This document shows, piece after piece, positions 6,821-13,371 of a stretch of DNA of 22,371 nucleotides. A model generated the notes under the pieces. The model saw only the letters and a program-made list of their open reading frames with translations. It was not told the origin of the DNA and made no database searches. A program made the translations under genes and the position numbers. Every line of letters starts with the position of its first letter. The stretch's first letter is position 1. Origin of the DNA: a virus; the IMG/VR virus record IMGVR_UViG_3300034066_000198, positions 1 through 22,371 of that record. One strand, 5' to 3'.

Positions 6821-6988
6821 TCATGGCTTATCAATGCCAGCAGGCGAGCCGATAAAGGACCATTGATACCCTTCCCTTTTCCAAGTCAATTCCCATACGT
6901 TTCCGTCTTCGTCGAGGGCATACAGGCATACGTTGCCATCAGGGCAACTGTTGGTCGAAATCTGAATAAACTTTGGCTCGTAGCGCAT
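6821..6988 (-). CDS. small protein with LYALDEDGNVW motif
   Basis: 55 residues from the ATG at 6986-6988. A longer reading from upstream would cross the palindrome and promoter region, so it is rejected. The sequence includes KFIQISTNSCPDG, CLYALDEDGNVWEL and WSFIG. Short proteins with this 'LYALDEDG.VW' pattern occur in bacteria and phages and look like a single beta-sheet blade; their function is unknown to me. It is the first gene of the left arm, only about 16 bases from the predicted leftward transcription start, and has no Shine-Dalgarno sequence. As the first expressed protein it could be a host-takeover factor; this is speculation from position. Confidence 0.65.
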   Translation of the reverse strand: MRYEPKFIQISTNSCPDGNVCLYALDEDGNVWELTWKREGYQWSFIGSPAGIDKP

Positions 6989-7005
6989 GGTGACTGTGCA
7001 GTGCC

Positions 7006-7033
7006 TTGACACCGTAACCTCGGAGGCTACAGT
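7006..7033 (+). promoter_or_regulatory. rightward sigma70-type promoter for the replication block
   Basis: TTGACA (7006-7011), a 16-base spacer, then TACAGT (7028-7033), which matches TATAAT at four of six bases. Predicted start is near 7040, about 17 bases before the ATG at 7057. It overlaps the leftward promoter completely, so polymerase can occupy only one of the two at a time. Confidence 0.55.
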
Positions 7034-7039
7034 TGTCAA
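7011..7039 (-). promoter_or_regulatory. leftward sigma70-type promoter for the left arm
   Basis: On the minus strand TTGACA (7039-7034) is followed by a 17-base spacer and TACGGT (7016-7011). The -35 box is perfect; the -10 box keeps the key T, A and final T. Predicted start of transcription is near 7004, about 16 bases before the ATG at 6988. No other promoter-like site was noticed in the left arm, so this could drive the whole leftward run of genes. Confidence 0.6.
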
Positions 7040-7056
7040 GCACCTCAGCCACGCCC

Positions 7057-7221
7057 ATGCAGCTTTGCCGTCCATTTAGCCTCCGCTTATCCCCAGACCT
7101 GTTGGTATGGCTGGATTCTTGGCGTGCTGACCGCATGTCACGCGGCACTGCCATACGCCTGCTGCTAGAGCAGTCGATGCGCCTGCACCGCGACGGCATC
7201 CTGCCAGCTACTGACCGATGA
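7057..7221 (+). CDS. ribbon-helix-helix DNA-binding protein
   Basis: 54 residues from the ATG at 7057-7059; an upstream TTG at 7033 falls within the promoter and is not chosen. The pattern is RPFSLRLSPDLLVWLDSWRA followed by SRGTAIRLLLEQSMRL: a beta strand and two helices, as in CopG/Arc-type RHH repressors, ending in a short tail. Such proteins bind palindromic operators as dimers or higher oligomers. It is the first gene rightward of the 36-bp palindrome and overlaps the primase-helicase start by ATGA. Autoregulation at the palindrome, and so control of the left/right choice, is a reasonable inference, but no direct evidence exists in the sequence. Confidence 0.75.
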   Translation: MQLCRPFSLRLSPDLLVWLDSWRADRMSRGTAIRLLLEQSMRLHRDGILPATDR

Positions 7222-9581
7222 AGGAAATTGATTTCGACGAGGCCCGTCGGTTTATTGCCCTTCTCGGCAAACCGGCAGGCGCCATCAGGTTGCGCGCATT
7301 CCTCCACGCTGAGCACCCCGACAAGCCAACCGACAAAGGTCGCAAAGGTGGCAGCAGCAAGCGGCTTATCACCGAATGGCAGTCCGAAGGTCGCGGCGTT
7401 TATGTCGTTGTCAACGATGGCGGTGACACCAACGCCGACATCACCACCTGCCGTGCCTTCTTTGCTGAATGGGATGACCGACCCAAGGAATGGCAGCTCA
7501 CCGCATGGCAGGACCTCAAACTGCCAGAGCCGACGATGCAGATCGACACTGGCGGCAAGTCCATCCATAACTATTGGGTACTAGCTGACCCGATCACCCC
7601 AGCCCATTGGGAGCTAGTACAGGCTCGCCTACTCGATTACTGCGATGCCGACCGCAGCATCAAAAATGCTGCCCGCGTCATGCGCCTGCCTGGCACCTAC
7701 CACGCTGGCCCCGATGGCATCCTCGGTGAGCAGTGCCGCATGGTGTCATGCAGTGGCGCCCACTACGCAGTATCTGACATCGAGTCGGTGCTGCCATCTG
7801 AGACGTATTACCAGCACGAGGCGCCCGCCCGCACCTACACCGAGCAGGCCGAGCGCGGCATTGACGACATCCGCGAAGCACTCGCTGCAATACCACCCCG
7901 CCAGCCAGGTACCGGCACCTACCACATCTACCGCAACATCTTTTGGGGCCTCATCCAAGCCTGCGGCAGCCCCGAGCAGGCCATTGCTCTTATGCAGCAG
8001 CACAGTCCGCAATGGCAAGGCCTAGAGCAAATTGCCAGCTCTGGTGGTGACCAGATCACTGCCGGCACCTTCTGGTACTGGGCGCGGCATCACGGCTGGC
8101 GGCCACCAACGCCAACACGCAAGCGGCCCAAGCAAGCCGAACCGACTACCGCTGAAACCATCAACTGCCAGCTCTACAGCAAGACGGACACCGAATGGCT
8201 TGATATGACCGTTCAATACGTCTTTGAGTACCCAGCCGTCCGGTGGATTTGCGTCGATGGCATCCTCCACCGCTGGTGCGGCACCCATTACCAGCCCACA
8301 ACTGATGAGGAACTAGCGCCCAGCATTGCTCGGCTTTTGTCCATGCTGCATGTCGTAGATGGCAAAACCGGCGAGCAATCGCACCCATGGAAGCGCCCTA
8401 AATACGTCGATGAGGCCCTTGCATGGATGCGGCGTTTACTGGAGCCAGTAGCCGTCAACCCAGCCAATGCCATTAACTGCGCCAATGGTGTGGTGTCCTG
8501 GCTATGGAGCGGCAAAAAGCTGGACATCACATTCCAGCCACACACTCAAGAGCAAGCATTTACCTACGTCACCAACTACAACTACGACCCAGAAGCCAAT
8601 GCCCAGCATCTGTGGCGGTTATTGGAAGCCGTGGAACCCAGCGACCGTGACACGCTTCAACGCATCCTTGGCAGTGGCCTTGACCTTTCCAAATACCGCG
8701 CCACACGCGGCAGACCTAGGGCTGTGCTCATGATTGGTGCTGGCTCCAACGGCAAGGACACCATCCGCACCGCATTACGCGACACCCTTGGAAGCCGGAA
8801 TTTCACCTCCTGCACTCTTGCCGACTTCCGCCAATACGACCAAGGCCGCAAATTCCCTATCGCGCCGCTTCGTGGTGCATCCGTTAACTGGTCCAGTGAA
8901 AATAGCCAGTTTGTGCATATTGATAACCTCCAGTCACTGAAGGCTGCAATTAGTGGCGAGGAGCTGTCATATGAGCTGAAAGGTGTACAGGAATCGCAGT
9001 TCGTACCATCTGCGCTTTTTGTATTTAATCTCAACAAGGACCCATCCCTGTCCGGCGACCAAGTTGCTATTGAGACGCGGTTTCATGTCTTCAAGTTCCG
9101 CAAAACTTTTATGGCAACACCTACCGAATCAAGCCATATACAAGCTGACCCACGCCTTAAGGATGACCCATTTTTTATCCAGCAGCAGATATGCCCGGCA
9201 TTCCTTAATTGGTTGCTTGAAGGTATGGCACTCAGCATGGCCGATGGCATTGACTACGCCTCCGGTAGGCAGGCAATGGAAGATGTCCGCCGCGCTAGTT
9301 GTCACCTATGGGAGTTCTGCGATGCCGTTGGATTGACCTACGAAGAAGGTAGCCAGGTGTCAGTTAAACGGGTATGGGATGTCTTACACGCCTGGTACCG
9401 CGAGGAGGGGTACTTAGATGACCGCGACCGTTGGTTGGTGGACCCGCCGGCAGACCGCACCGTTAAGGCGGCTCGGCTTTTGGTGCCGGCATTGCGGCAG
9501 ATCTTCCCCAAACTTGCGTCCGCCAGAACCGGCAAGAGCCGCGACCGGCTTATCACTGGTCTCAAGTTGGACGCATGGTGA
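7218..9581 (+). CDS. primase-helicase (AEP primase plus D5/P4-type helicase)
   Basis: 787 residues. The N-terminal part has archaeo-eukaryotic primase features: FFAEWDD at 81-87 (acidic catalytic pair), GGKSIHNYW at 112-120 (the S-x-H motif) and RVMRLPGTYH at 153-162. The C-terminal part is a superfamily 3-type helicase of the D5/P4-alpha group: Walker A GAGSNGKDT at 507-515 with Lys513, a SENS segment near 560-563 in the Walker B area, and FVFNLNKDP at 601-609 as the sensor motif. The Walker B stretch lacks the usual Asp, with Glu561 the only acidic residue there. Residues about 690-787 look like the winged-helix tail seen in this group. In phage P4 the related protein also recognises the origin. 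The repeat array directly downstream makes the same role plausible here. Confidence 0.88.
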   Translation: MKEIDFDEARRFIALLGKPAGAIRLRAFLHAEHPDKPTDKGRKGGSSKRLITEWQSEGRGVYVVVNDGGDTNADITTCRAFFAEWDDRPKEWQLTAWQDLKLPEPTMQIDTGGKSIHNYWVLADPITPAHWELVQARLLDYCDADRSIKNAARVMRLPGTYHAGPDGILGEQCRMVSCSGAHYAVSDIESVLPSETYYQHEAPARTYTEQAERGIDDIREALAAIPPRQPGTGTYHIYRNIFWGLIQACGSPEQAIALMQQHSPQWQGLEQIASSGGDQITAGTFWYWARHHGWRPPTPTRKRPKQAEPTTAETINCQLYSKTDTEWLDMTVQYVFEYPAVRWICVDGILHRWCGTHYQPTTDEELAPSIARLLSMLHVVDGKTGEQSHPWKRPKYVDEALAWMRRLLEPVAVNPANAINCANGVVSWLWSGKKLDITFQPHTQEQAFTYVTNYNYDPEANAQHLWRLLEAVEPSDRDTLQRILGSGLDLSKYRATRGRPRAVLMIGAGSNGKDTIRTALRDTLGSRNFTSCTLADFRQYDQGRKFPIAPLRGASVNWSSENSQFVHIDNLQSLKAAISGEELSYELKGVQESQFVPSALFVFNLNKDPSLSGDQVAIETRFHVFKFRKTFMATPTESSHIQADPRLKDDPFFIQQQICPAFLNWLLEGMALSMADGIDYASGRQAMEDVRRASCHLWEFCDAVGLTYEEGSQVSVKRVWDVLHAWYREEGYLDDRDRWLVDPPADRTVKAARLLVPALRQIFPKLASARTGKSRDRLITGLKLDAW

Positions 9582-9879
9582 CGCAGTTGGCGGACGCAAC
9601 TTGCGTCCGCTACCACCCTTGGCGGACGCAAAGGCGGACGCAAAACCCCTTGCTATTACTCTCTTTTCTTTAGGCGGACGCAAATAGGGGTATATAAACG
9701 CCTATAGAAAAAAGAATGGTTATGTAACGGGGTGAACATTATGTAAACTATAGGGGGGAGTAGGAGAAGGCCGATTTTGCGTCCGCCTAGTGTTTGCAAG
9801 GCTTTTGGCGTCCGCCTAAGTGCAATTTGCGTCCGCCTTCGCTGAAAACCCAGTCATAGCCTCAATTTTTGCGTCCGCC
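9514..9879. repeat. inverted iteron array around an AT-rich core; probable replication origin
   Basis: An 11-bp repeat, GGCGGACGCAA, occurs four times in forward orientation at 9589-9599, 9621-9631, 9633-9643 and 9673-9683. It occurs in reverse (TTGCGTCCGCC) at 9777-9787, 9827-9837 and 9869-9879, plus one copy with a single mismatch at 9806-9816. Two further reverse copies lie at 9601-9611 (10 of 11 bases) and, perfect, at 9514-9524 inside the primase-helicase gene. The two sides point at each other across 9684-9776; by hand count 9691-9750 is 30% GC and contains TATATAAAC, CTATAG (twice) and TATGTAA (twice). The gap between genes, 9582-9884, is 303 bp and holds no coding sequence. Known iteron origins have this design. 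Partition site or operator are alternatives. Confidence 0.75.
9590..9610. repeat. 21-bp perfect palindrome made of two facing iterons
   Basis: GCGGACGCAA at 9590-9599 and TTGCGTCCGC at 9601-9610 are exact reverse complements with one C between them. This is the only closely abutting inverted pair in the array, and it lies 8 bp after the primase-helicase stop. The single-base loop makes a stable RNA hairpin with ten paired bases unlikely without opening the centre, and no T-run follows, so a terminator is not supported. A high-affinity dimer site is more likely. Confidence 0.7.
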
Positions 9880-9884
9880 TTCCC

Positions 9885-10169
9885 ATGCAAGAGATCAAAG
9901 TCCGTTTTCAGCCGTCAGACATCGCCGCCTTGGACCAGCAGGTGGCCACCGCTGGCACCACCAGAGCGCAGCTCATCCGTGACAGAGCGTTAAGCCTCCC
10001 TGTTGCACGGTTGACCACGGTGGATTACCATGCGCTGGTGGCTGATGCTGTTGCCGCTACTCGTGGTGACCTGCCTCGCCTTCAGGTGGAATATCTCGTT
10101 GCTTATGTCATCACCAAACTTGATCAACATTCCCGCCAAGCAGTCGCCGGTGATCAACCGACTCCATGA
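9885..10169 (+). CDS. ribbon-helix-helix protein next to the repeat array
   Basis: 94 residues. The N-terminus MQEIKVRFQPSDIAALDQQV followed by TTRAQLIRDRALSL is a beta strand plus two helices, as in RHH proteins of the CopG/MobC kind. The remainder (DYHALVADAVAATRG, VEYLVAYVITKLDQ) is helical and could be an oligomerisation region. The ATG lies only five bases after the last iteron (9869-9879), so a protein bound there would block ribosome loading or transcription into this gene. That arrangement is typical of autoregulated DNA-binding proteins encoded beside their own site, as in plasmid partition or copy-control systems. Binding to the repeats is an inference. Confidence 0.75.
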   Translation: MQEIKVRFQPSDIAALDQQVATAGTTRAQLIRDRALSLPVARLTTVDYHALVADAVAATRGDLPRLQVEYLVAYVITKLDQHSRQAVAGDQPTP

Positions 10170-10173
10170 CTGC

Positions 10174-10323
10174 ATGACGCAAGCGCTGGCATATGCCGCC
10201 GCCATCCGCGACAACGCACAAGATGACGGCGTGCCCATCCCCGTGGAACTCGTCGCCAGCTTTGAAGACGATTACAACAACATCATCGCCGCACTCCATG
10301 AAGCTCATCACCTCGCAGGTTGA
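10174..10323 (+). CDS. small helical protein upstream of the clamp
   Basis: 49 residues from the ATG at 10174, four bases after the RHH stop. An alternative ATG at 10105 in the same frame would give 72 residues and overlap the RHH gene by 65 bp; an AGGTGG lies upstream of it, but about 15 bases away. The sequence is helical and moderately acidic (TQALAYAAAIRDNAQDDG, VPIPVELVASFEDDYNN, IIAALHEAHHLAG). Its end overlaps the clamp gene by 26 bp, suggesting coupled translation. I recognise no family and cannot assign a function. Confidence 0.5.
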   Translation: MTQALAYAAAIRDNAQDDGVPIPVELVASFEDDYNNIIAALHEAHHLAG

Positions 10324-11338
10324 CCTCGACCACGCGCTACGGACCATCGCACCAGCCGTTGGCATCCGCAGCTCGCATCCGATCCTTGACTGCTGCCTCA
10401 TCACCGCTGCTCGTGGCACTGCCACCATCACCGGCTTCAACCTTGACCTCGGCATCACCGTCACCATCACAGCCGCAGTCGATACCGCTGGATCCGTTGC
10501 ATTGCCGTATCGGCTCCTAGCTGGCCTTGTAAGCCGCATGGACGATGGCGAGCCTGTGACCATCGCAGACGGCGCTGTGAGCGCCTCTGGGGCGTCCTAT
10601 GGCCTTGCTGCGTGTGATTCAGCCGATTACCCGGCAATGCCTGCTGTAGAGGCTCCTAGCGCTGACCTAGACATCACCGCTGGCGTGCGTGCCTGTCTCA
10701 TGGCCGCCAGCACCGACGCATCCAAGCAGGTGCTACAGGGCATCCACCTCGCCAACGGCTACATGGAGGCCACCGACGGTCATCGCCTCATCCGCCTTGC
10801 AGTGGACCTGCCCGATGGCGTTAACCTCACCCTGCCAGCCAGCACCATGAAGCTGCTGCAAGACCGCACCGTGGGCATCGCAGCCGCCAATGGTCAAGCG
10901 GTCATCGATGCCGGCGATGGCATCACCATCTACAGCCGCATCCTTGACGGCGCATACCCCGACGTGGCAAAGCTCATCCCCACTACCTTTGAGCACGTCA
11001 TCACCCTGGACCGTCATCGTTTCGCACGCTGCCTAGAGCGCGTCGCGCTCATTGCCGAGGCGCATAACTCAGTCGTCAAGCTCACCGCCACACCCGGCAG
11101 CCTTACCATCACCGCCGAAGCTGATGCCAGCAATGGCAAGGAACTCATCACCTACACCGGCACCGCATCTGGCGCCTGGGCATTCAATGTCCACTACCTC
11201 CTAGATGGCCTCAAGGCATTCCGCTCTGCAGAATCCGTTACACTGTCAGCAAATGGCCCCACGACTCCTGTAGTCTTGACGCCATCTAATGCATCAGATC
11301 AGACTTACCTGATAATGCCTGTGCAAATTCGTAACTGA
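10298..11338 (+). CDS. dnaN: DNA polymerase III beta subunit (sliding clamp), cyanobacterial type
   Basis: 346 residues from the ATG at 10298, slightly shorter than typical bacterial clamps (360-380). Family features: MKLITSQVDLDHALRTIAPAV at the N-terminus with RSSHPILD next, FNLDLGI, GSVALPYRLLAGLVSRM in the first domain, ADYPAMP in the linker, KQVLQGIHL with ATDGHRLIRLAVD in the second, and a C-terminus reading YLIMPVQIRN. The N-terminal SQ-x-DL...AV pattern and the PVQIR ending recall cyanobacterial DnaN from memory; no comparison was run. The clamp tethers DNA polymerase to the template. No polymerase is encoded in the window, so it may serve the host enzyme or a phage polymerase elsewhere. 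Upstream readings of this frame run antisense-like through other genes and are rejected. Confidence 0.88.
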   Translation: MKLITSQVDLDHALRTIAPAVGIRSSHPILDCCLITAARGTATITGFNLDLGITVTITAAVDTAGSVALPYRLLAGLVSRMDDGEPVTIADGAVSASGASYGLAACDSADYPAMPAVEAPSADLDITAGVRACLMAASTDASKQVLQGIHLANGYMEATDGHRLIRLAVDLPDGVNLTLPASTMKLLQDRTVGIAAANGQAVIDAGDGITIYSRILDGAYPDVAKLIPTTFEHVITLDRHRFARCLERVALIAEAHNSVVKLTATPGSLTITAEADASNGKELITYTGTASGAWAFNVHYLLDGLKAFRSAESVTLSANGPTTPVVLTPSNASDQTYLIMPVQIRN

Positions 11339-11342
11339 TTCA

Positions 11343-11666
11343 ATGGCGCGCAAGTGCACTAACGCTGAAGCAGATCAACGGGTAAATGCCGTTTATGATC
11401 TGCTTTTGCGCGCCAATAGTAGAGCGCAAATCATTCGATTTTGTGCGGATTCATGGGATGTTGGCGAGCGTCAGGCCGAAAATTACATGGCTCGCGCTCG
11501 TCAGCTCATGGCGCTTGATTCTGAGCTAGCGCGTCCGCAGTGGCTTGAAGCTGCTTTATCCCGGCTGCAGGAATACGAACGCCGCGCATCAGATAAAGAC
11601 CAACTGGGAACTGCGCTGATGGCGCTTGAAAAGCAAGCGCGGTTGCTGCGATTTGAGATGTCGTGA
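11343..11666 (+). CDS. terS: terminase small subunit
   Basis: 107 residues. The N-terminal half (CTNAEADQRVNAVYDLLLR, then RAQIIRFCADSWDVGERQAENYMARAR) is a helix-turn-helix DNA-recognition domain of the kind found in small terminases; the C-terminal half is helical and charged and suits oligomerisation. The protein recognises phage DNA and regulates the large subunit during packaging. It overlaps the large terminase start (GTGA at 11663-11666), and it begins four bases after the clamp gene ends, so replication and packaging genes are contiguous. Identification rests on the domain pattern plus the neighbour. Confidence 0.8.
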   Translation: MARKCTNAEADQRVNAVYDLLLRANSRAQIIRFCADSWDVGERQAENYMARARQLMALDSELARPQWLEAALSRLQEYERRASDKDQLGTALMALEKQARLLRFEMS

Positions 11667-13012
11667 GCCTTGTCGCAGGCATCTGCGAAGATGCGCCGCT
11701 GCTTAGCTTCATGGAGATGCCAACAGCGGCATCCATGGATGAGCTGGTAACAAGCATCCGCAGCGACCTACATCCCGGGCAGCTTGCATTTGTGGATGAT
11801 GCCACCACGCAGATCATCGGCATCTCTGCTGGCTATGGCGCCGGCAAGACACGGGCATTATGCGCCAAAGCGGTGATGCTTGCCGCGGCCAATCAAGGTT
11901 TTATCGGCGCTGTCATGGAGCCCACTGGCCCATTGATCCGCGATATTTGGCAGAACGATTTCGACGACTTTCTAGAGGCATACGACATTCCCTATACATT
12001 CCGGGCTAGCCCGCTGCCGGAGTACACGCTGCACCTGCCAGGCGGTGACACCAAAATCCTGTGCCGCAGCTTTGAGAACTGGTCACGCATTATTGGTTTG
12101 AACCTTGCTTGGGTGTTGGCCGACGAGATCGACACGGTGACGCCAAACATTGCCAACAAGGCATTTCCAAAGATCCTTGGCCGCTTGCGCTCAGGCAATG
12201 TCCGGCAGTTTGCCGCGGCCAGCACGCCCGAGGGTTTCAGGTGGATGTGGAACACCTTCGGCAGTGATGATGCCCAGCAGCGCACCGACCGCAAGCTCAT
12301 CAAGATGCGCACTGCTGACAACCCCCACCTGCCACCGGACTTTATCGAGCGGCTGCAGGCCAACTACGACCCGCAACTGTTGCGTGCATACCTCGACGGC
12401 GAGTTTGTCAACCTCACCACTGGTCAGGTCTATGACCGCTTTGACCGCAGCAAGCACATCACGACCAACCCGCCAGACACCAGCCGTGAACCGTTGAGGA
12501 TTGGCGTTGACTTTAACGTTGGCAACATGTCCGCCGTTATCGCCATCCGGCAGGGCAGCACCTTGTTAGTCATTGATGAGATCAGTGGCGCCCATGACAC
12601 CGACGCATTGGCGCAGGAGATCCAACGGCGTTACCCGCAACGGCAGGTGTACATCTACCCGGACGCCAGCGGCGGCAACCGCAGCACCAACGCAAGCCAA
12701 ACCGACATCCAAATCTTGGAGTCCTATGGCTTCAGCAACCAATCACCACGCAGTAACCCTCCCGTTCGTGATCGGGTGGCTGCTGTTCAGGCGCTGCTGG
12801 AAAATGGCAAAGGCCAAGTCAGGCTCACCATCGCCGCCACCTGCCGCAAGGTGATCGAGTGCCTAGAGCTGCAAAGCTACAACGAGAAAGGCGACCCCGA
12901 TAAGGATGCCGGCTACGACCACATGAACGATGCACTGGGCTACGTCATCTGGCGTGAGTTCAACCCACTCCACGCAAATGCTGGACGCGGGACTGGCATT
13001 AGGCTATATTAA
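11663..13012 (+). CDS. terL: terminase large subunit
   Basis: 449 residues if the GTG at 11663, coupled to the small subunit, is used; an ATG at 11711 would shorten it by 16. ATPase part: Walker A SAGYGAGKT at 55-63, Walker B VLADE with Asp154/Glu155, and AASTPEG at 185-191 as the coupling motif. Nuclease part: GVDFNVG with Asp283, YPDASGG with Asp334, and YDHMNDALGY with Asp419 and Asp423, an RNase H-like set. It drives DNA into the procapsid and cuts the concatemer. The headful or cohesive-end mode cannot be read from this alone. Confidence 0.93.
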   Translation: MSLVAGICEDAPLLSFMEMPTAASMDELVTSIRSDLHPGQLAFVDDATTQIIGISAGYGAGKTRALCAKAVMLAAANQGFIGAVMEPTGPLIRDIWQNDFDDFLEAYDIPYTFRASPLPEYTLHLPGGDTKILCRSFENWSRIIGLNLAWVLADEIDTVTPNIANKAFPKILGRLRSGNVRQFAAASTPEGFRWMWNTFGSDDAQQRTDRKLIKMRTADNPHLPPDFIERLQANYDPQLLRAYLDGEFVNLTTGQVYDRFDRSKHITTNPPDTSREPLRIGVDFNVGNMSAVIAIRQGSTLLVIDEISGAHDTDALAQEIQRRYPQRQVYIYPDASGGNRSTNASQTDIQILESYGFSNQSPRSNPPVRDRVAAVQALLENGKGQVRLTIAATCRKVIECLELQSYNEKGDPDKDAGYDHMNDALGYVIWREFNPLHANAGRGTGIRLY

Positions 13013-13036
13013 ACCCGCCCACCATTTACTATTCAA

Positions 13037-13354
13037 ATGCTCACTGGTGCTGAACTGCTCGCCAAAGTCAAGGAGCTTGGCGACTGCAATAAGTCTGATA
13101 TTGTCCGCGCTTGCGGTTACGTCAAAGCTGACAAGCTGTGCTTTACTCAGTTCTACGAAGCGCTGCTGGAAGCCAAAGGCCTCAAACTGACCACACCCAA
13201 GAAGCCGGGTCGTAAACTCAGCTACAAGACCAAGGTGCAATTCAACGGCAACCTGATGGTTGGCAGTGCCTACCTTGACGAGATGGGCTTCAAGCCTGGT
13301 GATGGCTTTGAGATCAAGGTAAACCGCAATAGCGTTACACTGACTGCAGCTTGA
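13037..13354 (+). CDS. cyanobacterial AbrB-like transcription regulator (cyAbrB type)
   Basis: 105 residues. The N-terminal domain reads LTGAELLAKVKELG, KSDIVRACGYVKAD and FTQFYEALLEAKGL, a signature I know from the AbrB-like regulators of cyanobacteria. The C-terminal half, about residues 58-103, has GRKLSYKTKVQFNGNLMVG, AYLDEMGFKPGDGFEIKV and a final beta strand, the swapped-hairpin DNA-binding fold of SpoVT/AbrB. Host proteins of this family control carbon and nitrogen metabolism genes. It lies between terminase and portal, in the middle of an otherwise standard packaging order, with its own 24-bp upstream gap and no visible Shine-Dalgarno sequence. It may act on host promoters or on phage late genes. 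Family identity is from memory. Confidence 0.85.
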   Translation: MLTGAELLAKVKELGDCNKSDIVRACGYVKADKLCFTQFYEALLEAKGLKLTTPKKPGRKLSYKTKVQFNGNLMVGSAYLDEMGFKPGDGFEIKVNRNSVTLTAA

Positions 13355-13371
13355 TGCGGTAACGGGGTCAC

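Larger units (their letters stand above)
7005..7040. promoter_or_regulatory. 36-bp near-perfect palindrome at the divergence point
   Basis: The left arm (7005-7021, CTTGACACCGTAACCTC) and the right arm (7023-7040, GAGGCTACAGTTGTCAAG) are reverse complements at all but two positions plus one inserted base, around a single central G at 7022. The outer ends are the -35 boxes of two promoters facing each other, and the inner parts hold their -10 boxes. An operator for a dimeric regulator is the natural reading; the RHH protein encoded next to it is one candidate binder. Confidence 0.7.

Noticed and set aside
6939-7568. 209-residue leftward frame crossing the palindrome and the start of the primase-helicase
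   Set aside because: It is antisense to the well-supported RHH and primase-helicase genes and its translation shows no family pattern.
9338-9687. Open frames on both strands across the end of the primase-helicase gene and the repeats
   Set aside because: Their translations are Pro/Arg-rich shadow sequences of the primase-helicase and the iterons, with no domain pattern and no coupling to neighbours.
9729-9738. GGTGAACA, resembling the phage P4 alpha-protein iteron as I remember it
   Set aside because: It occurs once in the core and is not repeated. Recognition by the primase-helicase cannot be argued from one copy and a remembered motif.
9514-9879. CRISPR-like array
   Set aside because: The 11-bp repeats are too short, occur in both orientations, and the spacing (12 to about 95 bp) is irregular. 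No cas genes are present.
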